64,000 bases of DNA from Akebia trifoliata (Eukaryota > Streptophyta > Magnoliopsida > Ranunculales > Lardizabalaceae), in the NCBI GenBank assembly GCA_017979445.1, contig CM030705.1, positions 10,008,679 to 10,072,678 on the forward strand, given 5' to 3'. Of this stretch, positions 45,094-55,739 are shown piece by piece. A model generated the notes under the pieces. That model was not told where the DNA came from, ran no database searches, and was given only the letters and a program-made list of their open reading frames with translations. The position numbers and the translations under genes are program-made. Every line of letters starts with the position of its first letter. Positions within the stretch are counted from its first letter, which is position 1.

Positions 45094-45375
45094 CACTACG
45101 TGAAAATTGGAAAAATCGACATAAAAATTTGACAGGCCAAGGCCCCCGAATTTTAGAAATTGAATTTTGACGATCTAGGACCGTCGAAATTCTTAATGTT
45201 CCTAGATTTGATGGCTTAGAGCTGTTGAATTTCTCTCATCTTTCATTAATTTGATAGTTTCCGCCTATCGAAAAAAAAAATTAACAATGAAAAATTCGAC
45301 GTCAATTGGACCTATTGGTCCGTCGGATTTTATAAAATTTGACGGCCCACAAGACCTTCAAATTTGGGCCTTTTG
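45094..45375. mobile_element. CACTA-like transposon end with subterminal repeats
   Basis: The stretch starts CACTACGTGAAAATTGG, like CACTA superfamily termini. It is followed by repeated short motifs in both orientations (AAATTTGACGGCC, GAAATTC, CCGTCGGATTTT, CGACGTC), as in CACTA subterminal regions. The other end is not recognisable. Confidence 0.5.
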
Positions 45376-45378
45376 CAC

Positions 45379-45450
45379 ATTGTGGTAGCTCAGTGGTAGA
45401 GCGGTCGGCTGTTAATCGACTAGTCGTAGGTTCAAATCCTACTTGGGGAT
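45379..45450 (+). pseudogene. trnN-GUU: Plastid-like tRNA-Asn(GUU) relic
   Basis: The 72-nt length equals plastid trnN. TAGCTCAGTGGTAGAGC (D arm), GTCGGCTGTTAATCGAC (anticodon stem-loop with GTT) and GTAGGTTCAAATCCTAC (T arm) all fold. The 3' acceptor strand TTGGGGA is plastid-like, but the 5' strand (ATTGTGG) no longer pairs with it, so the acceptor stem is lost. The nuclear tRNA-Asn is quite different in D and T arms. This is a nuclear insertion of organelle DNA, and probably not functional. Confidence 0.8.
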
Positions 45451-46376
45451 GCATTATAATTATCGCTTTTTTGATCCAGCTACACCTTTATCTTTAGTTT
45501 TTGAACTAGCAAAATCGTGGGGCATAAAAAAGGGCTGAGGGAAAAGGATCCTTAATTTGTTAAGCCCTAAGGCCCTATTTTAGTATATCTTACCTTGTTC
45601 ATGTAAATTCCACCATCTTCAAGCCTAGAAAATCTTATCTTGATATTTAAATATTGAAGAAACAAAATTTCACAAAAATTTGAGGTTGAAGGCTAAGTTT
45701 TTTGTTATAAGTCAGGGCTGGTGTAGTAGCCTTGTCATTGAGTTCAACTTTTTGCATTCAAAAGCGTATGATCCAATTTGTTTTTTAAAATCATAATTAA
45801 TTTTTAATTTTGATATTCGGAGCTAACGTGGAAGTTATATTTATCTGAGTTTTTCCATGAAATGAAATGTACTGTTGGAATGAGAATGTAGTAATCCATT
45901 TGAGTTTTACATCTTCAACCTTACTATTCTATCTACTTTTAACCTTCAAATTCAAATCTTAAGGCAAGGTAGATTTTTGAGAAGTATAAAATAATATAAT
46001 TTTAATTAAAAAAATAAAAAATCTAGGATTTCTCCAAAAGGCTGAGATTAGGCCAAATGAGAGGAGATTAAAAATAATTTATCATTGAGATTAAAAAGCT
46101 CAATGGTGGAGTTTTTTTATTTTTTTTATATGAGAGCTATTAGGCCATTTTATCAGTTTGAAGATTGTGATCAAGTGGCTTTGTCATCAATGTGAAAATA
46201 CACAGCGATGGTATTTAAAATACTCACCAAAACATGTAAGGGGAGGGGTTAGCTAAAATATCCCAAGAAAATGTATCCCTAGGAGTAAGTGTGCCAATCC
46301 CTAAAAGATCAGTATTGATCTCTAGGAAATCTGTCATTTTCTTCTTATCCTAACCATCTATTTGATAGAAGCAGAT
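45451..46376. other. Intergenic stretch, no gene seen
   Basis: The sequence is AT-rich. About 46255-46350 (ATGTATCCCTAGGAG..., ATCAGTATTGATCTCTAGG) resembles 62475-62535, a low-copy repeat of unknown type. Confidence 0.45.
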
Positions 46377-46688
46377 CCTCCATGGCACACGGTTTTTGTA
46401 GCACCCAATAGCACAAATCCAATGAATGAGAGATAACTATCTTGGAAAAACCAAATTAACGTCTCAGCCTCTTGTGATCGTGATTTAGATCTGATTATAT
46501 AAAAACAAAAACAAAAAATAGATTTTTTTTTCCCTTCAGATCCATGTCTTTGAAAATGAACGGCTATTGAACATCCAATATTTTAAGTCTGGGATTTAAA
46601 TGTATAGCTGATGTGCTGCTCTTTCAACCCTTGGATCTGTGCTACAAGGTGCTACATGAACCGTGTGCTACAAAGGACCTGCTTCCCT
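46377..46688. mobile_element. MITE with long TIR and 6-bp flanking repeat
   Basis: AGAAGCAGATCCTCCATGGC continuing through ACGGTTTTTGTAGCACC pairs with GGTGCTACATGAACCGTGTG continuing through GGACCTGCTTCCCT. Flanks are TTTGAT at 46371-46376 and 46689-46694. No coding capacity. The superfamily is not clear. Confidence 0.65.
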
Positions 46689-46694
46689 TTTGAT

Positions 46695-47282
46695 GGAGAG
46701 ACTCAACCGTCGATTGAGGCTAAAAAAGCCTAGTAGGAAAGATAATGCTTCATTGTGGCACTCTAAACACTAATTTCGATCTTCGAAATAATTGAATTAA
46801 TTGAACTCAAAATGAAAAATTCTCCAAACAATTTTCCTAAATGCATATCCTTCAATTACAATTGAGATCGTGAGCAATGAAGAAATGACTCATCAAACCT
46901 ACCTTTGTTGTTACTTGTTCCTCTTTCTTCTCTTCAATCTATGCTTCAGCTTCAGCTTGATCGTCTCTACACTCAATATTTCATCTTCAACCACATAATT
47001 TTAAAAGAAATGTGAGATCAATCGAAACTTTGAGTATTAATTACAAATGGAAACTATTGGGTCATTTTTCAAAAAGATATACAACTAGAGATGTTGAGGA
47101 TTTGGACTATTTAACTTGTTCCAACCAAAAGAAAATTAAAGTTCCTGATTCGTTCTTAATTCGATTTTTGAGAAAAATGGGGCTTTGGTTGATTGATAAC
47201 ACTTTGTTTGAGATTTGTTTTTGAGGTGAGTTTTGGAAACATTCAATAAAATCATCTTATTTACTAGAATAGTACACATCAC
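46695..47282. other. Intergenic stretch, no gene seen
   Basis: A 70-codon frame at 47012 resembles nothing I know; nothing else stands out. Confidence 0.45.
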
Positions 47283-47731
47283 TAGGGTTGCAACTTGGGC
47301 AGTTTGACTCGAACTCAACCCAATTAATGGGTAAGCTTAGGCCAAGTTATATAGAATAGTAGTCAAGCTTGGGTTAGAATAGATCAACCTGACCTTAAGT
47401 AGGGTTGTACTTGGATCGAGGGTTCAAGTAACCCAACTCAACCCAAACTGGAGTTTATATAATAATATATAAATATTTTTATATTGATTATGTGTTTTAA
47501 TTTATTTTTAAAGTATTTTTTAAAATTTTTTATTATAAGTATAAAATTTATTTGTTAATCAAAACAAAATTAGGCTTGTTCAACAAGCTTGACTTGTCCA
47601 AAATACTTAATTTGGGTTAACCACCCGAGTTTAGGAGTTCAATGCTTGAGTTGAGTTGAGTTCGGATTAAAGTCTCTACCTCTTGAGTTGGGCTTGGGTC
47701 AACCTTCAACCCCGCCCAAGTTGCAGCCCTA
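47283..47731. mobile_element. hAT-like MITE with 8-bp target duplication
   Basis: TAGGGTTGCAACTTGGGC at the left is the inverse of GCCCAAGTTGCAGCCCTA at the right. Flanks CACATCAC and CACATTGC agree at six of eight positions. The interior is rich in CAACCC and GGGTTGAG in both orientations. Confidence 0.75.
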
Positions 47732-47751
47732 CACATTGCAAATATAGAGAT

Positions 47752-48770
47752 GTCAATCAGACCTTAAAAAATTTCTCAGATCCGACTCCTATTAATTTCG
47801 ATTCTAGGTATGAGATCCTTAGAATCAGAATTGATCCGACAAATACGTGATACATACATAGTACCCACTACTACTAAGATGGATTTATATATTTTTTGAA
47901 ATGAGAACAAAAATGAATATCCAATAAAATAGACAATTATTTATAAATGTAAAAATTTATCTTGTAAACCCTCAATTGAAAGTTAAGATCAATAATAAAT
48001 TCTTCGAACAAATCAAACTTTTGAAAATAAAATCATAGAAAATTATATTATAAAATATTCATTTGTCGTTGAAATTGTATATAAAAAAATGAAAACAAAT
48101 GTCAGTAGATGTAGAGAGAATGTAAAAATTGAAGACTTCACATTTTCTTTATATATTTTAATTTTACTTTAACTAAATTTATTTTAATTCGTCTCCTTGT
48201 AAGTATTTAATTAGATACTGATTTTAGAATAATGTTATAAAAGGGAACGGTTCAGCAGTCCCATTGTGGTGCCCCATGTGGTGCCATGCACTTTTCAAAA
48301 CATGGGTTACAGGCTTTGGAATGAGCTGATTTTTTGTGAGGATGATCTCTATGATGAGGAGATCATCCTCACCAAAAATCAGCTCATTCCAAAACTTCTA
48401 ACCTCGTCAAAAGTGAATTATAAAAATTGGACGATCCATGATTCTTCAACTTGTAAACTAGGGTTAGAAGTTTCAAAATGAGCTGATTTTTTGTGAGGAT
48501 GATCTCTTCACCGTAGAGATCATCCTCACAAAACATCAGCCTATTCCAAAACTTGTAACCCCATCAAAAGTGATTTACAAAAAATGCATGGCACCATAAG
48601 GGGCTGTTGAACCGCTCCCATTATAAAATTAGTACTTGAAGTAGACCAGATTCTTATCGGGTCTTTGAGATAGCTATCTAGAATCAGACCCAAAAATGAT
48701 CGGTCCATATTGATAGACCCAAAACTGACTAAGCAATTTTGAGCACATTGGGCACCCATTGACACCCTTA
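47752..48770. mobile_element. Possible hAT-like element hosting a family 2 foldback element
   Basis: GATGTCAATCAGACC at 47752 and GGCACCCATTGACACCC near 48750 are loosely inverted. Phrases such as AGATCCGACTCC and GATTCTAG occur left with their complements right. The foldback element at 48243-48619 would then be a nested insertion. The termini are uncertain. Confidence 0.4.
48243..48619. mobile_element. Foldback MITE, family 2, copy b
   Basis: GGGAACGGTTCAGCAG at the left pairs with CTGTTGAACCGCTCCC at the right, and GGTGCCATGCA with TGCATGGCACC. The interior contains two GATGATCTC/GAGATCATC hairpins. Flanks are TTATAAAA and ATTATAAAA, so a TA-rich target again. Confidence 0.75.
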
Positions 48771-49330
48771 TTACACACTATTTACTTGACAAAAAACATA
48801 TTTTTAGTAAATGATTTGTTTTTAAAACTATTAAAAGGTTCTTTTCTTGTATTAATTTGATGAAATATCGATTTACCCTTGCAATTGTTAGCATTTTAAA
48901 AAGTTAAATAATTTCTAAAACAGGTAAAAAATATATGTTTTGGTAAATATTTTGGAATATGTACTCTCATGGTAACGTAAATATTTTGGAATGTGTACAA
49001 TGTCACGACCATGTCAAGATCCCTTGTCCATGAGTTGGTATTTTTTGTTTTGTTTTTGAATCATGGTTTTAAAATTTGGTATTTCGTCTTGTCATATATA
49101 TTGAGTTGACTGGTGGGAGTAACTCATTCCCAACTATATAAATCACTTAACTCGATTAAGAATTCTTTATTAATATGCATTTTATTTATAACTTTTTTCT
49201 TGAAAATAAGATGGATTAGAAAATGTTTAGTAGCAAGATCATACTTACATTTAGATAATAAATAAATGTTTAAATTATCCATTAATTATTTTTATCAAAA
49301 AATACAAAAAATCAGTTTACTTCGCCAATA
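48771..49330. other. AT-rich intergenic stretch, no gene seen
   Basis: I see nothing in it beyond low-complexity AT sequence. Confidence 0.5.
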
Positions 49331-49530
49331 TTTTAAAAAGAATTGTGATAAAATGACTACCCACATGACATATTCAATCAACACCCCTGACATGACATGT
49401 TCAAGAATCATAGATCTGCACTCCTCGGGAAACAAAATTGTAGATCTACGATTCCCAAACATGTCATGTGAGGGGTGTCGATTGAGTGTGCCATGTGGGG
49501 TAGTCAGATTATCACGACTCTTTTTAAAAT
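49331..49530. mobile_element. Foldback element, family 3, copy 9 (complete)
   Basis: TTTTAAAAAGAATTGTGATA at the left pairs with ATCACGACTCTTTTTAAAA at the right, CACCCCTGACATGACATG with CATGTCATGTGAGGGGTG, and the core GAATCATAGATCTGCACTCC with GTAGATCTACGATTC. Pairing is nearly continuous. Confidence 0.78.
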
Positions 49531-49809
49531 TACTGAATGAGTTGTGTTTGACTTGAGACAACTCAATGTGAAGGACGATTCACATTTAAAATCCTTCTCG
49601 GACGAGTCATCTCGATCTCGAACGATTTTTAAAAATATGGTCCGTTTGACAAGGGAAAGGAGTGAGACATCATTCTCCAATTGTGTAAAGGGCACTTTCG
49701 TCTTTCCATCGTTCAATGGAAAGCATGGCTGCACGTCATCATGTGAGATCAAATCCAGTCCAAAGTCAAAAAAAAGTATATTTGTTTGGACCACTATCTC
49801 GAGAAGAAT

Positions 49810-49921
49810 CCAATGGAACGAGGCTTTCAGATCACTATTTAAATCCATTAGGTCTTTATTTCCTCTCCTCTTCCTTCGATACAGTATCGACGAGGCGATT
49901 TCTATAGTTCTGCGGTTCAAG
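49810..49921 (+). promoter_or_regulatory. Promoter-like region with leader and splice donor, no gene found
   Basis: CCAAT at 49810, a TATA-like TATTTAAAT at 49836-49844, then a CT-rich leader (TTTCCTCTCCTCTTCCTTCG) and TGCGGTTCAAG|GTCAGATC at 49921/49922 look like a plant promoter, a non-coding first exon and a donor. The T-rich sequence after it resembles a leader intron. No coding exon follows, so it may be the orphaned 5' end of a housekeeping gene. Confidence 0.4.
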
Positions 49922-51858
49922 GTCAGATCTTCGGTTCTCTCTCTCTTTCTTTTAGGGTTTGAGTTATAATCTTCTTGGTTTTTTTATTTCTCCAAAACCT
50001 TGATAGTTTTCTTCGTATGTATCAGCTGAATTTGTTCTTAATTTGATATGCTAGGGTTCGAGTTTTATCTGAACGATTGGATTCAACTTTGTTTGACACG
50101 CTAGTTGTGTTTTTGTGATTTGTTGCTGTTTGTTGATTTTGTGTTCTTAGATGTGAAAATGTTTATTACTGTTTTTTAATTTTTAATTTTTTAATTAGTT
50201 TATTGAGTTTAGTTCCGGATCTGATGTTCTTCATCCATGCAGTTATCTAACATTTTTGCAGGATCTTCTCCTCTGTTTATTTTATTTACTTGTGAACTAT
50301 TTTCTATTTTGATTATCGGGGTTGTTCATCTACCATGATATCTGGTTATTTTATGTGTCTTCGATTGTGTTGCTGTGCGATTTCCTCAGTGTGTGTTTTT
50401 GCGTTGGCTTCGCTTGATCGGATCCTCATCTAGAAGTGTTTTTATCTTGTCTTTCTTTTTCACTGTTTAAATCATCTGACGATGAGAACATTGATGAGGG
50501 TTATGTGTTACTTGACGATGATGAGTGATGCTTTGCGGCTTGCGCATTTTTGATACTTTGAATTTTGAAACTTATCTCTTGTTGATCATACCCTTAGTGT
50601 AAGGATATTGAATGGGATTTTTCAACTGCATCTTAAACTTTGAAATTTAGTTTAATTTATGGTTCATAGTTCCTTCTATGATATTTTATTCATACTTGAT
50701 TTTATTGTTAGTTTTTTACTTGTGTGTACAATTGCTGATAGTGATTTAGCCTAATTACCTATTTATAGAGATTGAAATACTAAATATTTGCATCGATCAA
50801 AAAAGAAATACTAAATATTTGTATATAAATATGATTTATGTGTTTTATACATGTTGTAAATGTAGAATATATAGAACCTACACTCACTATTTAAATTTTG
50901 ATTTATATGATTTCATACTTTTATTGTGCCTTATATCACTCAGGCACGTGCCTCACCCTAGGCACTTTGAGGTCTTTTCGCCTTTCGCCCTTAACTACAC
51001 TGCACCCATAAAGAGGTCAAAGGAAAACCAATCATAGAACGAGATCACAAGCAAGTGCAAATATAAAAGTTTCTTATGCAAATATAACTTCTACTTGCAT
51101 GTCCTCTTCATCAATCTGTTATAAATAAATCCTTTTTGATAGAATCAGAGTAATATCATATTTTGTTTTATGAGCCTCTGGTCTCCAACATTTTTTTGGG
51201 AATTTTTTCAACCTAAACTCATCCAAAAGTTCACTCCAATTTCTAATGTTGCACTTAATCACGTACAATTCTTACAATGGCCTATTATCAGAATCAAAAA
51301 GGCCTTATCAGAAAATTTTTGGGTCTGATGAATGATCATGTTCTTCCATTAAATTCCATCTTCATTGGTCTATAGAATACACAATTATTACTTCGGATGA
51401 AAAAAATCTATGGCATGTATGGGATTTCAAAGAAGCCAGTTCACAGCATAAATATAGCATCCAATGGGTTAAGAATAAAAAATCAAGCATGAATATATAG
51501 ACATAAACCTCCAAATGGTGGTATGTGGAAACTATTACCTAATTTGATATTTCAGACTCGCATAAACTCCTCGGAAATGTGGATGTGTAGATTGTCATGG
51601 TTTCTCCAACTAGTACGAATCAAGTTTGAATGCATCCTCTGAACCAACATTCATGTCATACTTTTCTCGATTTGTTTGAAATTCATAACTTCCATCCCCT
51701 TTCAAATTCATATTGTAGACTTCTCCCGTACGTGTCTTTTACTGGCCAACACTACCACCATATTTTCCTCCACGAGGCAACATAATCTTCTCTCTCTTTT
51801 CTGTATCAAATGTATATTGCTCCGACTCCAATTTATGTGAATTTCTTGACCCAATGTT
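49922..51858. other. Intron-like then intergenic stretch
   Basis: 49922-50640 is T-rich as in plant leader introns. Beyond, only short frames occur. I see no supported gene. Confidence 0.4.
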
Positions 51859-52432
51859 TTACCTATTTCCTTTGTTCCTCAATCTTCCACGAATTTCTAC
51901 CCTTTTCTCTCTCCTATGTGAAACAATCAAATTCTTTGAATTCGAACTATCCACAACTCGATTCTCTCGTTGACTATCTGTACCCTCTCTACTTCTGTGA
52001 TTAGAGAACTTCGATCTCCTAGACCCATTTTCTACAAAAGAGTCCGAATATGATGAACTCAATTCCTCATCAACCTCTGCAGAACCCATAATTCTCCCGT
52101 AAGGTTTAACACTATGAACAACCCCTTTCGGGAAAAATTGAGCCGAAGGGAGTCCATTAGCAGTTTGAAACAGCTGTGGTCCATCCTGCTTAGACTACAA
52201 ATTGAACTCACCAGGCCTCTGGAACCTATTAGCCAAAACCTCTAATTATTCATCCGCTTTCACTGAGAACAATGTTGTGGCTCTCTCAATGAGCTCCCAC
52301 GATTTCTCGAGCTCTGTAATTGCAACTTTTACTTCAGCCCTTTTGTGCATCTCATATATCTGTTTCTCTCTAGAAAGGCGTGCCTTAAGGATTTGTTTTG
52401 CCTTCTTCGCTTGCATTCGCTTCCATTGCCAC
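51859..52432 (-). pseudogene. Fragment of a larger protein gene (N-terminal region of a DEAD-box helicase?)
   Basis: The minus strand reads LKARLSREKQIYEMHKRAEV, ITELEKSWELIERATTLFSV, KADE then a stop, LANRFQRPGEFNL then a stop, DGPQLFQTANGLPSAQFFPK and GVVHSVKPYGRIMGSAEVDE, followed by a Ser/Arg-rich stretch with REGTDSQRENR. Two stops in one frame show it is dead. The phrases remind me of the long N-terminal extension of a plant DEAD-box RNA helicase, but that is from memory and uncertain; no helicase motif is present. Confidence 0.5.
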
Positions 52433-52744
52433 TTCGATACCCCTCCTAGGAATGTTCAGGGACCTCCACCCATTTGAATTACAGTCGAATTGGCGGAAAA
52501 AATGGAGGTTTGGATCAAAAGATGAGAAATTTGGGACATGAGATTGGTTTGATCTGAACTAGTTAAAACCCTAGTTGAAGAAAGGTTTCGAGAGGGTATG
52601 GGAGTTAAGAGACATTTGGAGGATCGACATTGATGTCAGCATTTCTACTTCTCTCAAGCTGCCAAGAAATTAGATAAACTATTGAACCCCAATTTCTGAA
52701 GAACATGGTGAATGAGTAAGTACTTGGTGGCCTTGGAGTACTTT

Positions 52745-52915
52745 ATGCTTCGGGATAAACTACACATCCCCATATACACAACTGCACAGATTTATGGTGA
52801 TATGCAGTTGTGTATCCTGAGGGATAAAGTCTATGGTTCTGGCACACCCCACGCGAGGGGAGTCGATTGAGTATGCCATGTGGGGGACTCATATTATCAC
52901 AGACTATTTTTTAGT
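52745..52915. mobile_element. Foldback element, family 3, copy 10 (left arm lost)
   Basis: The loop pairing TACACAACTGCACAGA with TATGCAGTTGTGTATCC and the core remnant TAAAGTCTATGGTTCTGGCAC are present. The right arm GAGTATGCCATGTGGGGGAC and the terminus ATTATCACAGAC match copies at 34710 and 49331; the left arm is missing. Confidence 0.6.
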
Positions 52916-54720
52916 AAGCTGGGCTGGGATAATAGACCGATAGTTGGCCGAATTGATAGCCCTAGATCAGAGTTTATAGGGTTTTTCTGCCTTGAGGACT
53001 TATCTAGGCTCAACCCATGGTTGAGGCTCTCCATCAACTTGACTGTTAGAATTTGAAGAAAAATGCAGACTTCATTAGATATTAGTTCTTATCTTCTAGA
53101 GATATTGCACTTTTTCTCTCGAGTCATTTTTTCTTGGGAAGCCCAACAATCATATCGAGGAGATCCTCAACGTATATTAAGCCCTGAGGTTAGCATAAAT
53201 TGCTTAACATGTTTTTAAATAGCATAATGATGTGTAAAATTATTGCCTTTTAATATAAAATAAAACTTATACTGACACCAACTTTTACTTATAATACATT
53301 ATCCATTTTATGTTAAATTATGTATGAGATGAGGATACATGCCTGTAGATATTCTTTATTTTTTTGCTATGACATCACTTTTTTTTATCCTCTTGTAAAA
53401 TTACCTAACCCATTTTTTATTCTACTAATGTTCTTTAAAGAGAGCTCATCTTTCTCTCCTAATGATCTACTCTCTTCGAAGGGATGAAGTTATGGGCTTG
53501 AAATTAATTGATAATATCATTCTCCTTAAAGTAAATCTTTCATGCTTCAAGTCTCACCATGTTAGAATGAATTAGTATGACCATAACCTAGGTATGAATT
53601 ACTAAGAGAATGACATTATCAATGAAATTACTATGTAAAAAAAAAAGAAACCTACTACGATCAAAAGAATAAAGAAAATGTAGGATGATTATAAATGTGA
53701 ACATAAAAAAATAAAACTTATTGAATAGATAAAACCTAAAAAACTGTTCATAAATAGTTTAAACAAACGTAAACTCAAGAAATCTATACTATTAAAGGCC
53801 TAGTTCGAACTAAAATATTTCTTATATAAGATATAAGCGAAAAGGAAGAAAAGTAAAAATAATAAAAATAAGACAACGACTAATAAACACACTCACCTCG
53901 AATGATTAGGATGTGCTGTGGTGTAATCCCTTCAAATCGGATCCAACAAAAGCTTGCGAGTGTTATAGGGATGATTATAGGTAGATTTTAACAAAATAAG
54001 AATGAAAAGTGTTGGCTGGGCATGAAACAGGAAAATGAGAAGAGAGGATGTTTGACGATATGTGAAACGAAGAAGAGAGAAAGTCCTGGTTACGCTGAAC
54101 GTAAATTAAAGAGGAAGACAGTAGTTCAGCAACGGGTTGTGGAGTTGGAAGGAAGAGAGAAAGAAAGGATTTAGATAGGGCGTTGAATGAAGGCATCTTA
54201 ATTGGGCTGCTTTCGAAGGGATGAATAAGAGGTAGAGGTTCTGCTGCTAGGGCATTAAAAGAAGGGATGACAAAGGTGGTTATCTAAATAGTAATGAAAT
54301 GAAAGAAAGAAAAAAAGAGGGAGAAAGAAAGTGAGTTGGGCTGCTGGAGGAGGTGTTGACCATTATTCAAATTTTACGCCAAATTTATACACAATTCTCC
54401 AACCAAACGTCATTATTTTCATTGAATCTCCATACAAGCATGGTGATTTTGACATAAAAAATGGATTTTTGAGGTCGATTTTTCTACCCAAAATAGTGAA
54501 TCTTGAAATAGTTTGAAAATTAAATCTAAATCTTCAAAATTAGTAGTGTATATCATTCCCAATTTGTATCATCGAATGGATCACATTAACCATTGATAAA
54601 CTTAGGCAAGTTAAAAAAGGTGAAGTATTTTACTAAATTATTAAATTATCCTAAAAGTTAAGGGTATGTAGAAAGGAGTTTCTATATTATCGTTCATTAA
54701 AATATTTTCCCATAGAAAAA
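52916..54720. other. Intergenic stretch, no gene seen
   Basis: No supported frame occurs. A minus-strand 73-codon frame at 53975-54196 is serine-rich and unlike any family I know. Confidence 0.45.
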
Positions 54721-54922
54721 GGAATTGTGATAAATTAACTTGAAAATAGTTATTTGAATTTCACTCGTTGACGTGGATGTGAGTATGAAATCATAGATCT
54801 TTTTCCTTGTGTATCCCAAAGAAAAAGGTACACAAGGAAAAAGATCTATGGTTCTGTGCACATTCCTCATCATCGAGTGAATTTTGAATGGCTTTCTTTT
54901 TAGTTAGTTTATCATGACTTGA
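54721..54922. mobile_element. Foldback element, family 3, copy 11 (complete)
   Basis: GGAATTGTGATAAATTAAC at the left pairs with GTTAGTTTATCATGACTTG at the right, TTTCACTCGTTGA with TCATCGAGTGAA, and the core AATCATAGATCTTTTTCCTT with AAAAAGATCTATGGTT. Confidence 0.75.
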
Positions 54923-55126
54923 AAAAAAAGGCGAAAAGAGAATTTTCCTCTCATTCCTTCAATTTAAACTTTTTGACTCGACAAAAATTTAAGAAAATTG
55001 GGGATGATTTGCATCACAGACTAGACGAGTCAAAGTGTTCCCCAAATTCACGATCGTCAAATTGCTTTGTAATTTCTAATTTTGTTCCGACTCGTACGAG
55101 TCAATCAACCGAATTTTTAAAAGAAT

Positions 55127-55282
55127 AATGATTTTTGACACCTCCTCGGACATACGCCCCCATCACAGAATCGTAGATCATTTGACTCGGGATATGCATA
55201 ACCATAAATCTTTTTCTTATGTATCCCGAGGCAAATGATCTATAGTTCTGCGATAGTATGTCACGTGCATTAGAAAATCATT
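55127..55282. mobile_element. Foldback element, family 3, copy 12
   Basis: ATCACAGAATCGTAGATCAT pairs with ATGATCTATAGTTCTGCGAT; outer arms ATAATGATTTTTGACAC and AGAAAATCATT pair weakly. It lies about 90 bp upstream of the TATA box of the TFIIA gene. Confidence 0.65.
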
Positions 55283-55364
55283 TTTTCTTTAAAAAAATGG
55301 GTTGGGGGGGGGGTTATATTCGTCTTCTTATCAAGCTTATCAGCTCCTCCCACAAATTCGAGGG

Positions 55365-55372
55365 TATAAAAA
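55365..55372 (+). promoter_or_regulatory. TATA box of the TFIIA small-subunit gene
   Basis: TATAAAAA lies 375 bp before the start codon, followed about 25-30 bp later by a CT-rich likely start of transcription. The long T-rich stretch between could contain a leader intron. Confidence 0.6.
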
Positions 55373-55739
55373 CCCCATTCCTTCATCCTTTCGAACACAC
55401 TTCTTGACTAATTAAATAGCACCTGAAGTAGCTGCATCAACTTCTCACCTCATCTGTAAATTTCGATCTTAGCACTCATTTCTTCTTAGTTTTTTGTTTA
55501 ATTGATCTTGATTTCTTATTAAATTTAAAATTTTGAGCTTCATTAGAATCTATTTACGCTTCCCAAATTTGTAGGTCTCAATGTGAATTAGGGATTTGAT
55601 TACTTTCGAAAAAATTAAATTTATTCTAAACGTTTTCTTCGGTGAATTAGGTTATTGATTTATTGATTCAATTTCTACGTTACCCTTGCGATTCTTGAAT
55701 TTGAAAATGTGGGAAGTGTTTGGTAGATCGAGATAAGAA

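Noticed and set aside
49544..49969. 141-codon frame on plus and 138-codon frame on minus
   Set aside because: They overlap each other and the promoter-like region, start inside or next to a foldback element, and show no domain.
50480..50560. Possible C/D-box snoRNA (GATGATGAG motifs)
   Set aside because: The C-like box is present, but no matching D box with a terminal stem could be placed.
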